Assembly (NCBI GenBank): GCA_902781095.1
Contig: CACZHW010000004.1
Coordinates: 1-64,000 of the forward strand
Direction of reading: 5' to 3'
Length of the DNA stretch: 64,000 nucleotides
Origin: an uncultured Eubacteriales bacterium
GTDB lineage: Bacteria; Bacillota; Clostridia; Christensenellales; Aristaeellaceae
Position numbers and translations under genes: made by a program. Positions within the stretch are counted from its first letter, which is position 1. Each line of letters begins with the position of its first letter. The notes under the pieces are model-generated. The model was not told the origin of the DNA and did not search any database. It saw only the letters and a program-made list of their open reading frames with translations. Positions 1 through 7,702 of this stretch are shown piece after piece.

Positions 1-10
1 TGATATGCTT

Positions 11-51
11 CCCCCAAGTAGGACACAGAAATATGAAAACCTACTTGGGGG
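11..51 (+). promoter_or_regulatory. Hairpin covering the OrfA ribosome-binding site
   Basis: A perfect 12-bp inverted repeat (11-22 and 40-51, CCCCCAAGTAGG and its complement) encloses 17 nt. The right arm contains the GGGGG that would serve as Shine-Dalgarno for the ATG at 59. Transcripts entering from outside the element would fold it and hide the start. A promoter inside the loop or arm would not make the left arm. This kind of protection from read-through is known for several IS families; here it is inferred. Confidence 0.55.
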
Positions 52-58
52 TATTTCT

Positions 59-760
59 ATGTCAAGAAAGAGCAAAATTGATTCAGCTCTAAAAGTGGAG
101 TTGGTAGAGAAGTATCTCAGAGATGAGATTGGCATCTATGAAGCAGCCAGACTTGCCGGTATGTCTGGAAAAACAGCTACTCCTGTCCGAAGATGGATCA
201 ACATTTACAAGAATGAAGGACCTTCCGGATTATTAGAACAAAAGAGCAATCGATGCTATTCAGCAAAAATAAAACTTAAAGCAATAAATGCCTATCTGAA
301 TGGCGAAGGAACCGGGATGGAGATCGCTAAACGTTTCGGCCTTCGTTCCGAATCACAGCTGCTAAAGTGGGTTGAGGTGTATAATACTCATGGAGAAATC
401 AAATGCCGTGGAAGCGGTGGAGGTAGCTACATGAGGAAAGCCAGACAGACAACACCGGGAGAACGCTTTGAGATCGTAAGGGATTGCCTTGCCAATGATA
501 GAAACTATGGAGCAACAGCGCTGAAATACAACTGCTCCTATCAGCAGGTACGCAACTGGGTGAAGCGGTATGAAGAGATGGGGTCTACAGGCCTGGAAGA
601 CCGCCGCGGCCGCCGTGCAGGAACACAGCCAGCAAGAACTCATGAAGAGGAGATGCGGGATAAAATCGCAGAACTGGAGCGCAGGAATCGTGACCTTCAG
701 ATGGAAAACGACCTGCTAAAAAAAGTCAGAGAGTTAGAGATGAAAGATCGCTATCTCTAA
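59..760 (+). CDS. IS3-family transposase OrfA (DNA-binding subunit)
   Basis: This 233-residue protein is the DNA-binding part of an IS3 transposase. It contains three successive helix-turn-helix-like modules (about residues 5-55, 70-120 and 130-185), each ending in an RRW/LKW/VRNW type recognition segment, followed by a leucine-rich coiled coil (about 198-230) typical of OrfA multimerisation. An upstream in-frame ATG at position 5 exists, but the ATG at 59 is preferred because it follows the GGGGG ribosome site at 47-51 and starts directly before the first HTH. The ribosome site lies inside a perfect hairpin (11-51). Near its 3' end an A7G string (718-725) probably causes a -1 shift into OrfB. 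Confidence 0.85.
   Translation: MSRKSKIDSALKVELVEKYLRDEIGIYEAARLAGMSGKTATPVRRWINIYKNEGPSGLLEQKSNRCYSAKIKLKAINAYLNGEGTGMEIAKRFGLRSESQLLKWVEVYNTHGEIKCRGSGGGSYMRKARQTTPGERFEIVRDCLANDRNYGATALKYNCSYQQVRNWVKRYEEMGSTGLEDRRGRRAGTQPARTHEEEMRDKIAELERRNRDLQMENDLLKKVRELEMKDRYL
718..725 (+). other. A7G slippery site for OrfA-OrfB frameshifting
   Basis: Seven A residues followed by G lie 35 nt before the OrfA stop. OrfA codons start at positions equal to 2 modulo 3 and OrfB codons at 1 modulo 3, so OrfB is the -1 frame. That frame is open from here through the annotated OrfB start. A6G/A7G is the usual IS3 slippage signal. Confidence 0.7.
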
Positions 761-819
761 CTCGGAACCTTTATAAATATCAGGCGATCAAAGAGCTGTC
801 TGTAGAAAAACACTATCCC

Positions 820-1653
820 GTGCAAAGGCTCTGTGAATACCTGCATCTCTCACGCGGAGCCTATTACCGCTGGCTGAAGGATCCTGTTAGTTTCAATGAG
901 AAGTACAACAAAGAGATTTCAGAAAAGATCAAAGGCATCCATGAAGCTCATCCAGATATGGGATATCGTAGGATCAGGGATGAACTGGACAAGAAACATG
1001 GGATCGCCGTAAACGACAAACGAGTCTTAAGGCTCTGCCGAAAAGAGCGAATCCAGTCCACGATTAAATGGAAGCCAAAGAGCTGTACCAGGAGCAGTGA
1101 AGATCCGGCACACATCGCCAGGAACTATCTGAACCGGGATTTCCATTCAGATGCTCCGAACAAGAAATGGCTGACGGATGTGACAGAATTCAAGTATTAC
1201 ATTGGTATTGAAGTTCACAAGGTATACTTAAGCGCCATCCTGGATCTTTATGACCGAAGGATCGTTGCTTTCGAAATCGGTAACCGCAACGACAATCCTC
1301 TTGTCATGAATACTTTTGACAAGGCCGTAGCTCTTGAGCCGGATGCTCATCCATTGTTTCACAGTGACAGAGGCTTCCAGTATACGAGCAAGCAGTTCTC
1401 TATAAGGCTCAAGAAGAATCGGATGAAACAGAGCATGTCGAGAGTGGCACATTGTATCGATAACGGTCCGATGGAAGGGTTCTGGGGCATCCTGAAGCGT
1501 GAAATGTACTATGGAAACTGCTTTATATCAAAGGCAGATCTGGTGAACGCAATAGAATCCTACATCAGGTATTACAATACAGAGAGGATTCAACGGAAAC
1601 TTCGTTTGATGACTCCTGCTGAATATCATGAGCACTACTTTGTTGCGGCGTAA
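820..1653 (+). CDS. IS3-family transposase OrfB (DDE catalytic subunit)
   Basis: OrfB is the rve-type integrase core of an IS3 transposase. The 277 residues from the GTG at 820 begin with the HTH_21-like segment (RLCEYLHLSRGAYYRW). They contain the catalytic DDE triad: D in WLTDVTEF, D in HSDRGFQYTS and E in the MEGFWGILK block. The open frame continues upstream to at least 724 and encodes a conserved-looking KYQAIKELSVEKHYPV lead-in, so the active product is probably an OrfAB fusion made by frameshifting rather than a free OrfB. No internal stop or deletion is visible, so the copy may be active. Confidence 0.88.
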   Translation: MQRLCEYLHLSRGAYYRWLKDPVSFNEKYNKEISEKIKGIHEAHPDMGYRRIRDELDKKHGIAVNDKRVLRLCRKERIQSTIKWKPKSCTRSSEDPAHIARNYLNRDFHSDAPNKKWLTDVTEFKYYIGIEVHKVYLSAILDLYDRRIVAFEIGNRNDNPLVMNTFDKAVALEPDAHPLFHSDRGFQYTSKQFSIRLKKNRMKQSMSRVAHCIDNGPMEGFWGILKREMYYGNCFISKADLVNAIESYIRYYNTERIQRKLRLMTPAEYHEHYFVAA

Positions 1654-1657
1654 GAAG

Positions 1658-1698
1658 GCCGCCAGCCGATTGCTCGACTGGCGGCACAAAACCTTTTA
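1658..1698 (+). terminator. Terminator-like hairpin after OrfB
   Basis: Arms 1658-1665 (GCCGCCAG) and 1678-1685 pair perfectly with a 12-nt loop and are followed by an AT-rich run ending in TTTT/TTTTT. It lies inside the IS, between the OrfB stop and the right inverted repeat. Confidence 0.5.
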
Positions 1699-1773
1699 AT
1701 TTTTCACTGTCCTCTTGACGGGTAGCACACCAATCCGAATCTGCAGCAGCCCTTTTCTATTATGGAGAATCTG

Positions 1774-3630
1774 TCACTTCGTCGCATAGGCGGCGGCGTT
1801 TACGCCGGCCATGCGGCCCGTCGTAAGCGCGGTGGAGAGGCCCACGCCTTCCACATTGCCGTAAGCGGCGACGGAAATGCCGGACAGGTTGTTGCCCGTT
1901 GCGTACAGGCCGGGGATGATTTCATCCTTCGCCGTCAGCACTTCCAGCTTGTCCGTGGCGTTCACGCCGCCCAGGGCGCCCAGCACGGCGTTGTAGCCCT
2001 TTGTGACGTAGAAGGGGCCCTGCTCCACGGTCCAGAGGAGATCCTCCGCGCTCTTGAAGAACTCGTCGTCCTTGCCGGCCTTCACATAACCGTTGTAGTT
2101 TTCCACGGTTGCGGCCAGCGTTTCGGGGTCGCAGCCGATAAAGGCGGCTGCCTCTTCAATCGTCGCGGCCACGATGCCGTCACCGGAAGCGGACAGCACT
2201 TCGAAGTCAGCGAGGAAGTCCTCCTTGCTGATGGGCGCGTGATAGATCGTATGCTCGCCGTTCTCATCCAGCATACCGTTCTGATCCCAATAGTGGATCC
2301 AGCTGCCGGTGTTTTCCTGCGTGGCGTCCGCCCAGCGGTCCACGGTTGCCTCGTCCACGATGGTGTAGGCATAGCCGCCCTGCGCCAGCACGGCGGAGGA
2401 GAACTCCACGGTATCCTTGAGCAGGTCCTCGTTCATGAAGCGCTTGCCCTGGCGGTTGACCCACAGGCACGGCGTATTCATGGTCAGCTGGGTCGCAACC
2501 TTGATGGCGCCGCCGTCCGGCGTGGAAGCCGCGCGCGGGCCGACGCCGTGGTTCATGGTCAGCAGCTCGCCCTTGGCCGCGCCGGCGCTGTAGAGCATCT
2601 GGAGGCCTGTCCCGTCGCAGCCGCCGATGACGAAGGCCGCCTCATAGACGTCGTCGCCCAGCGCTTCGCGCATCATCGCCTCGTTGCCCGCGAAGGAACC
2701 GGTCGCCATGATGACCGCCTTGGCGTTCACCGTCAGGGTGCCGTTATCCGCCTTGGTGCAGACGATGTTCCAGGTGCCGTCCTCCGCCTTTTCAAGCTTG
2801 TCCGCATGGGTGCCGAAACGCACGTCCACGCCGGTGGAATCGAGGTACTCCGCCATGTGGACGAAGGGCTGCGCGTTGTTCCAGCGGTGGTAGACGATCG
2901 TCTCGCCGAAGTGCGCAATCTGCTGGGGCTGCGCGGAGAGGAACATCGGGATATCGTGATCCAGCACGTACTGCACGGTGTTCTTGCTCTCGCGGACCAG
3001 CATGCGGATCAGCTGTCCGTTGCCCAGATACTGGGTGCGGTCGAAGATGTGCTCAAACCAGTACTGCTCGTCGCTGCCCAGGTCATCGCCGTAGCGCTCG
3101 TGCTGCAGCACGCTGTCGATGGCGAACATGCCCTGCGCGGCGTTGCCCATGCCGCCCAGGCCGTTGGTCATCTCGATACCGATGACCTTCGCGCCGTTCT
3201 CCGCAGCGGAGACGGCGGCAAAGGTGCCGGAGGCGCCCATGCCGATGACGACGACATCCGCAGCTGCGTTTTCGTCCTCGCCCTTTACTTCTTCGGGCTT
3301 GTTCACAGTAAGCCCCGCGGCCGCGAAGGCCTGCTCGGCCGCCGCAACGACCGCCGCGCTGGTGACGCTCGCACCCGCCACGGCATCCACATAGGGCGAC
3401 TGCGCCGCGAGAATCTCGTCGGCCAGCACGGGCATCGCCGCGCCGCCCAGCGCTTCCGTTTCCGCCGGACCCGCGATTTCCACGCCCGCGAGCTTTCCGT
3501 CCTCGACGCTCAGGGTGACGGTGACATCGCCGCCGAAGCCTGCCGCGGTCGCGGCGAAGGTGTCGGCCAGCGCGCCGGCACAAAGCGCCAGCAGAGCCAG
3601 AGACAGGATCAGGGATACGATTTTCTTCAT
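1774..3630 (-). CDS. Exported FMN-binding / FAD-dependent fumarate-reductase-like oxidoreductase
   Basis: The 618-residue protein has a signal peptide (MKKIVSLIL...GALA, cleavage near residue 22). An FMN_bind domain follows (about 25-100), then a FAD_binding_2 domain with a dinucleotide fold GMGASG at 130-135. The segment DAVAGASVTS (82-91) fits the (S/T)GAxxT flavinylation motif that ApbE modifies with FMN on Thr (here Thr90). Such proteins act outside the membrane as reductases of fumarate, urocanate or related enoates, fed by extracellular electron transfer. The substrate cannot be read from the sequence. The ATG at 3630 follows AAAGGAG; an upstream in-frame start would precede the signal peptide. 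It is the second gene of a marR operon (60 bp gap). Confidence 0.85.
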   Translation of the reverse strand: MKKIVSLILSLALLALCAGALADTFAATAAGFGGDVTVTLSVEDGKLAGVEIAGPAETEALGGAAMPVLADEILAAQSPYVDAVAGASVTSAAVVAAAEQAFAAAGLTVNKPEEVKGEDENAAADVVVIGMGASGTFAAVSAAENGAKVIGIEMTNGLGGMGNAAQGMFAIDSVLQHERYGDDLGSDEQYWFEHIFDRTQYLGNGQLIRMLVRESKNTVQYVLDHDIPMFLSAQPQQIAHFGETIVYHRWNNAQPFVHMAEYLDSTGVDVRFGTHADKLEKAEDGTWNIVCTKADNGTLTVNAKAVIMATGSFAGNEAMMREALGDDVYEAAFVIGGCDGTGLQMLYSAGAAKGELLTMNHGVGPRAASTPDGGAIKVATQLTMNTPCLWVNRQGKRFMNEDLLKDTVEFSSAVLAQGGYAYTIVDEATVDRWADATQENTGSWIHYWDQNGMLDENGEHTIYHAPISKEDFLADFEVLSASGDGIVAATIEEAAAFIGCDPETLAATVENYNGYVKAGKDDEFFKSAEDLLWTVEQGPFYVTKGYNAVLGALGGVNATDKLEVLTAKDEIIPGLYATGNNLSGISVAAYGNVEGVGLSTALTTGRMAGVNAAAYATK

Positions 3631-3690
3631 GGTATATCTCCTTTCCGAATGGGGATCAGGATGCAAGGCGCAGCGCGCCGTATGCCGGGA

Positions 3691-4134
3691 TCATTCGCCG
3701 AGGTCGGTTGCGACAGCCGAGACCACAAAGCGGATCATGCGGGCGAGCTCTTTCGCGCCGTCATCGCCAAGCTCTGCGAAGACGTCGCACAGGTGCCGGT
3801 GATAGTCCTGCACATACCGTCTGTACAGCCCTTCCCCCTTCTCCGTCAGGGAGACGAAGACGTTCCGGCTGTCCGCCTCGTCCCGCCGTTTTTCCACATA
3901 GCCCAGTTCCTCCAGGTCCCGCAGCACGTTCGTGATGCCGGGGCGCGTCACGTCCAGTATTTCACTGATGTCGCTGACCCGCACGGGGCCCCCTTCTTCC
4001 GACAGGCGCCGGATCTGCTCGATGACGCGCACGCAGCGCGGCGTGATTCCCTCCGGAAGCGGCGGCAGAAGCCGCTGCAGCTGGGCAGCCTGCTGACAGG
4101 CATCCAGAACGAGCTTTGCGCTTTCAACCTTCAT
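3691..4134 (-). CDS. MarR-family transcriptional regulator
   Basis: The 147-residue protein has the winged-helix core of MarR: a helix-turn-helix (VRVSDISEILDVTRPGITNVLRDLEELGYVEK) at about residues 54-85 followed by a wing with RRDEADSRNVFVSLTEKG. N- and C-terminal helices would form the dimer interface. It is first in a two-gene operon with the exported flavoprotein reductase at 1774-3630. A consensus promoter and two GATAATTA repeats lie immediately upstream. It is therefore probably an autorepressor that also controls the reductase, with the ligand likely to be the reductase substrate or a redox signal (inference). Confidence 0.88.
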   Translation of the reverse strand: MKVESAKLVLDACQQAAQLQRLLPPLPEGITPRCVRVIEQIRRLSEEGGPVRVSDISEILDVTRPGITNVLRDLEELGYVEKRRDEADSRNVFVSLTEKGEGLYRRYVQDYHRHLCDVFAELGDDGAKELARMIRFVVSAVATDLGE

Positions 4135-4147
4135 TTTAATTACCTCT

Positions 4148-4192
4148 GATAATTACTATAGATAATTATAAAGATAAACGCGTCCTTGTCAA
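4148..4192 (-). promoter_or_regulatory. marR-operon promoter with overlapping GATAATTA direct repeats
   Basis: On the minus strand TTGACA (4192-4187) and TATAAT (4170-4165) are separated by 16 bp. Two exact GATAATTA repeats (plus strand 4148-4155 and 4161-4168, 13-bp period), each with a palindromic TAATTA core, overlap the -10 box and the start region. This is the expected place for an autoregulatory MarR operator. Confidence 0.7.
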
Positions 4193-4217
4193 GCATAAAT
4201 CCGAAAAAACAATGCTT

Positions 4218-4259
4218 CAAAAACCGAAACCCCGCCGCAGGGGCGGGGTTTGCCGGTTT
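4218..4259 (-). terminator. Rho-independent terminator of the acetyltransferase gene
   Basis: A 10-bp perfect stem (4227-4236 with 4242-4251, AAACCCCGCC type) with a 5-nt loop is extended by an outer AAACCG/CGGTTT stem. On the minus strand it is followed by a T-rich tract. Confidence 0.75.
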
Positions 4260-4299
4260 AACGGGTTTTCCGTCTGTCTTTCTCCTGTCGGTACTTCGC

Positions 4300-4911
4300 T
4301 TACCGGTAGTCCACCACGTCAAAGCGCCTGTCCCGGAAGTAAAAATCCCTGTCCTTCTCCGTGATGCTGCGGATGACCCTGCAGGGATTCCCGGCCGCGA
4401 TGCAGTTTGCGGGGACGTCGCGCGTCACCACGCTGCCCGCGCCGATCACCGCGTTGTCGCCGATGGTCACCCCCGGCAGGACGCACACGTTGCCGCCCAG
4501 CCACACGTTGTTGCCGATGGTGATGCCGATGCCGTACTCGTACCCCGTGTTCCGGCTGTCCGGGTGGACCGGATGCCCCGCGGTATAGAGCGCGACATTG
4601 GGCGCGATCTGGGCGTTGTCGCCGATGCGGACCTTCCCCACATCCAGGATGACGAGGTTGTAATTCGCAAAGAAATTGTCCCCGACCTCGATGTTATAAC
4701 CGTAGTCGCAGTGGAAGGGCGGCTCGATATGCACATTCCTGCCGGCCTTTCCCAGGATTTCCCTCAGCAGGTCCTCCCGGCTGTCCCACTCCTCCGGCGG
4801 CATATGGTTAAAGCGGTAAATCTTCTTCTTGTTCTCCAGCCGCTCTTCCTCAAGGCCGTCCAGCCACGCCTTGTACGGCAGCCCGGAGAGCATGCGCTGC
4901 TTCTGGTCCAT
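4300..4911 (-). CDS. Sugar O-acetyltransferase (Maa/LacA/NodL type)
   Basis: This 203-residue enzyme belongs to the left-handed beta-helix acetyltransferases that transfer acetyl from acetyl-CoA to a sugar hydroxyl. The N-terminal Mac domain (about 5-55) is followed by hexapeptide repeats such as IGDNAQIAPNV and IGNNVWLGGNV. The segment AGHPVHPDSR carries the expected catalytic histidine. The length matches maltose and galactoside acetyltransferases. Its start lies 6 bp after the stop of the Gfo/Idh/MocA gene, so the two are co-transcribed. A strong terminator follows. The sugar acceptor is unknown. Confidence 0.88.
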   Translation of the reverse strand: MDQKQRMLSGLPYKAWLDGLEEERLENKKKIYRFNHMPPEEWDSREDLLREILGKAGRNVHIEPPFHCDYGYNIEVGDNFFANYNLVILDVGKVRIGDNAQIAPNVALYTAGHPVHPDSRNTGYEYGIGITIGNNVWLGGNVCVLPGVTIGDNAVIGAGSVVTRDVPANCIAAGNPCRVIRSITEKDRDFYFRDRRFDVVDYR

Positions 4912-4917
4912 TCCGCC

Positions 4918-5904
4918 TCAAGCCTCAAACGGGTAGTGAACGCCCATCTGGCGGCGCAGCTCGTCCATCTCGCGCATGACGTGCAGGGTCTCCTCCCACG
5001 GCATGGAGGGGCACTCCGTGAGGCCCTGCTTAATGCAGCGCGCGGCTTCCTCCACCTCGTACTCATAACCGGTCAGCTGGTCGGGCCGCTCCACGCGCCG
5101 GATCTCTTCGTACTGGCGGTTATAGACGATGACGCGCTCCGGATTGTTGATGTTGGAGACGCGCAAAAAGCCGTTTTCACAGCGGACGATGCCCTCGCGC
5201 TCGGAGAGGGCCGTCGCGCCGCAGGAGAGGATGCCCATGCGGCCATCGTTCCATACGAAGGTCATGCTGTCCGTCAGGTCCACACCCTGATCCGAGAGCA
5301 CGGCGCGGCCGTATACCGAATCCGCCCGGCCGAAGACCATCTCTGCGAAGTTGATCGCGTAGACGCCCACATCCAGCAGCGCGCCGCCGGCGAGCGCCGG
5401 ATCGGTGATGCGCGCCTTGCCGGCGATGGGATAGGAAAGGTCCGCCTGGACGGAACGCGGCGCGCCCACGATACCGGACCAGGCGAGGTCGTGAATGATC
5501 CCCCGCATGGGCTGGTAGCGCGTCCAGATGGCCTCGCAGACGAGCACGCCCTTCTCCTTCGCCAGCGCAAAGACTTCCTCCGCCTGCTTCGCGTTGGCGG
5601 TAAAGGCCTTTTCGCACAGGATGTGCTTTCCGTTTTCGATGCACAGCCGCATGTGCTGTGCGTGGTGGGAGTGCGGCGTGGCGACATAGACGAGATCGAC
5701 GGCCGGATCCTTCGCCATCTCCTCGTAGCTGCCGTAGGAAACCGGGATTCCGTACGCTGCGGCGAAGGCCGCAGCCCTGTCCCTGTCCCTGGCCGCCACG
5801 GCATACAGGCGGACGCTGTCCCGCCCCGCGGCGTTCATCCGGCGGACGGTGTCAGCCATGGTTCCGGCGATTTTTCCGGCGCCGAGAATCGCAAGGTTGA
5901 TCAT
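4918..5904 (-). CDS. Gfo/Idh/MocA-family NAD(P)-dependent oxidoreductase
   Basis: The 328 residues show an N-terminal Rossmann domain beginning with LGAGKIAG (about 7-14), the HSHHAQHM and CEKAF segments (the latter replacing the usual EKP lysine motif) near 75-100, and the C-terminal alpha/beta substrate domain. The family oxidises or reduces sugars, inositols or their derivatives. The ATG follows AAAGGAGG with 6-nt spacing. It is adjacent to a sugar acetyltransferase (6 bp) and downstream of a phosphohexomutase, which suggests a carbohydrate-modification role. The exact substrate cannot be deduced. Confidence 0.85.
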   Translation of the reverse strand: MINLAILGAGKIAGTMADTVRRMNAAGRDSVRLYAVAARDRDRAAAFAAAYGIPVSYGSYEEMAKDPAVDLVYVATPHSHHAQHMRLCIENGKHILCEKAFTANAKQAEEVFALAKEKGVLVCEAIWTRYQPMRGIIHDLAWSGIVGAPRSVQADLSYPIAGKARITDPALAGGALLDVGVYAINFAEMVFGRADSVYGRAVLSDQGVDLTDSMTFVWNDGRMGILSCGATALSEREGIVRCENGFLRVSNINNPERVIVYNRQYEEIRRVERPDQLTGYEYEVEEAARCIKQGLTECPSMPWEETLHVMREMDELRRQMGVHYPFEA

Positions 5905-5931
5905 GCCAAACCTCCTTTATGCTCTTCTCCC

Positions 5932-5982
5932 GGCTCTCCCTTCGGGAGAGCTGTCACTGCAACGCAGTGACTGAGAGGGCAG
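5932..5982. repeat. Double-hairpin intergenic repeat, copy A
   Basis: Two adjacent hairpins, CTCTCCC-TTC-GGGAGAG (5934-5950) and GTCACTGC-AAC-GCAGTGAC (5953-5971), are followed by TGAGAGGG. The same architecture recurs three times between 46970 and 47148. It sits in the 82-bp gap between the phosphohexomutase and the oxidoreductase genes. Confidence 0.7.
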
Positions 5983-5986
5983 GTTT

Positions 5987-7483
5987 TCAGTGCTCTTCCA
6001 GGTATTTCTTCAGCGGGCTCACGTCAATGCCCGAAAGCGGAGAGAGCAGTTCCAGCAGCTGCTCGCCCATGGCGCGGATGCCGCCGGGGACGTCGCTTTC
6101 CAGGTTCAGCGGCAGCACCGGGTCGTGCAGGGAGAGGCGCAGCAGGAACCAGGCGGCGTTCGTCTTGCCGTCCAGATCGAAGGAGACGCGGATGCCTTCC
6201 CGGTTGTCAGGCGCGATGTGCCAGGCCTCCTCCGCCTCGGCGTGTGCTTCCACCGCGTCGATCGCCTTCTGTCCGGCGGTTCTGAAGTCGGCATCGGTGA
6301 TCGCGAAGCGGATCTCGGCGCTCTCTGCCGGCTCGCGCAGGTCCGCGATGAGCTCCGTCAGCTTCTTGCCCTCGCGCTGCATGCGCACCGCCTCGATGAT
6401 GAGGCGCGTGACGAGGTACATGCCGTCATCCAGGAAGTAGTTCTCCCGCAGTGCGGCGTGGCCGCTGGTTTCGATCGCCAGCGGGCTGGAGATGCCCTCC
6501 GCGCACAGGCGGCGGCTCTCGTCGATGACGTTGCGGTAGCCGCGCTTGAAGCGGTGGTGCACGCCGCCGTGCGCGGCGATGAAGTCCGCCAGGCCGGAGC
6601 TCGTGACGCTGTCGGTGACGATCGTCGCGCCCGGCTCCTTCGTCAGCAGCACGGCGGAGATGAGGGCGATGAGCCGGTTGCGGTTGATCTCCCGGCCGCC
6701 GGCGTCCACGATGGCGGCGCGGTCGCAGTCCGTATCAAAGATGACGCCCAGATCGGAATGGCTCTCCAGCACCGCACGGCTGATGGCGTCCATCGCGTCC
6801 GGGTTCTCCGGATTCGGGATGTGGTTCGGGAAATGTCCGTCCGGCTCGAGGAACTGGCTGCCCGACGTGTCGGCGCCCAAATCCGAGAGCAGCGCGGCGT
6901 AGAAGCCGCCGGCGCCGTTGCCTGCGTCCACCGCGACCTTGAGGCCGGAAAGCGGCGACTCGCCGCCCAGCTCCGTGCGGATCTTCTCCTCCAGCAGCCC
7001 CGCGTACACGGGCAGGAAATCCATCCGGGATACGCTTCCGCCCGGTGCGGTAAAATCGGCGTCGGAATCCGCCAGCGCGAGGATCTCCTTCAGCGTCTTG
7101 CCCGTGATGCCGCCGTCCGGCAGGAAGAACTTATAGCCGTTGCGCTCCCACGGCAGGTGGCTGGCCGTCACCATGACGGACGCGTCCCCGCCGAATTCCG
7201 GCCGCACCAGGGCCATGAACATGGCCGGCGTCGTCGCCAGGCCGAAGCAGGTAACCTGCGCGCCCGCGCTCGCCATGCCCTCGGCGATGGCGGCCTCCAG
7301 CCGCTCACCGGAAAGGCGCGGGTCCCTGCCCACTGCCACCTTCGGCGCCGCAACGCCGTGATCTTTCAGGTAACGGACGAAGGCCTGCCCCAGGCGGTGT
7401 CCGACCGCTTCCGTCAGCGGCGCGCCCTCGCCGATGGCCTTGCCCCGTACGTCGGAGCCGGAAATGAGAGATGCGATACCCAT
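5987..7483 (-). CDS. Phosphohexomutase (phosphomannomutase/phosphoglucomutase family)
   Basis: The 498-residue protein has the four-domain alpha-D-phosphohexomutase layout and interconverts hexose 1- and 6-phosphates. The phosphoserine loop is TASHLPWERNGYKF (about 105-118), a variant of TASHNP. The metal loop DTDCDR appears near 255, and the sugar-specificity loop ETSGHAA near 338. SDVRGKA at the N-terminus is also typical. A promoter TTGATT-17-TAAAAT lies upstream and a clear AAGGAGG precedes the start. The variant serine loop resembles a subgroup also found in plant plastids, so whether it prefers mannose, glucose or glucosamine phosphate is open. Confidence 0.85.
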   Translation of the reverse strand: MGIASLISGSDVRGKAIGEGAPLTEAVGHRLGQAFVRYLKDHGVAAPKVAVGRDPRLSGERLEAAIAEGMASAGAQVTCFGLATTPAMFMALVRPEFGGDASVMVTASHLPWERNGYKFFLPDGGITGKTLKEILALADSDADFTAPGGSVSRMDFLPVYAGLLEEKIRTELGGESPLSGLKVAVDAGNGAGGFYAALLSDLGADTSGSQFLEPDGHFPNHIPNPENPDAMDAISRAVLESHSDLGVIFDTDCDRAAIVDAGGREINRNRLIALISAVLLTKEPGATIVTDSVTSSGLADFIAAHGGVHHRFKRGYRNVIDESRRLCAEGISSPLAIETSGHAALRENYFLDDGMYLVTRLIIEAVRMQREGKKLTELIADLREPAESAEIRFAITDADFRTAGQKAIDAVEAHAEAEEAWHIAPDNREGIRVSFDLDGKTNAAWFLLRLSLHDPVLPLNLESDVPGGIRAMGEQLLELLSPLSGIDVSPLKKYLEEH

Positions 7484-7518
7484 GGTCAGTTTCCTCCTTT
7501 ATCTTGCCTTTGCCCTTC

Positions 7519-7547
7519 ATTTTATCCCAACACCCTTTTCGAATCAA
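7519..7547 (-). promoter_or_regulatory. Promoter of the phosphohexomutase gene
   Basis: Minus-strand TTGATT (7547-7542) and TAAAAT (7524-7519) are separated by 17 bp, 36 bp before the ATG. It is divergent from the transporter promoter at 7633. Confidence 0.55.
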
Positions 7548-7632
7548 GCGCCGCCTGCATGCAGCCAGAGGGCCTGAACTGCCCGTTCATGCATTGATGG
7601 ACAAAGAAATTGAAAATTTATGCACAAAAAGC

Positions 7633-7669
7633 TTGACAAATGCGAATATATGCGTATAATCATGCATAT
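7633..7669 (+). promoter_or_regulatory. Promoter and palindromic operator of the arginine-type transporter operon
   Basis: TTGACA (7633-7638) and TATAAT (7655-7660) are 16 bp apart. An inverted repeat, ATATGC (7648-7653) and GCATAT (7664-7669), is centred on the -10 box, so a bound repressor would block the polymerase. The AT-rich palindrome could be an arginine-repressor box, but the match is loose. Confidence 0.65.
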
Positions 7670-7702
7670 TCTAACGTTATCAAACAAAAAGGAGAACTCA
7701 CT

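Larger units (their letters stand above)
1..1729 (+). mobile_element. IS3-family insertion sequence (OrfA/OrfB)
   Basis: The element carries overlapping-frame transposase genes of the IS3 family. Its right end, near 1702-1729, read on the minus strand begins TGTGCTACCC and resembles the left end beginning near position 4 (TATGCTTCCC). About 19 of 28 positions match without gaps, so these are the likely terminal inverted repeats. The exact left boundary is at or just before base 1, so the target duplication cannot be checked. The element lies just downstream of the 3' end of the flavoprotein gene at 1774-3630 and is AT-richer than its surroundings. Confidence 0.85.

Noticed and set aside
1762..4149. 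A 795-codon open frame on the plus strand
   Set aside because: It runs antisense through the flavoprotein and MarR genes. It has no ribosome site or family resemblance and is a product of high GC composition.
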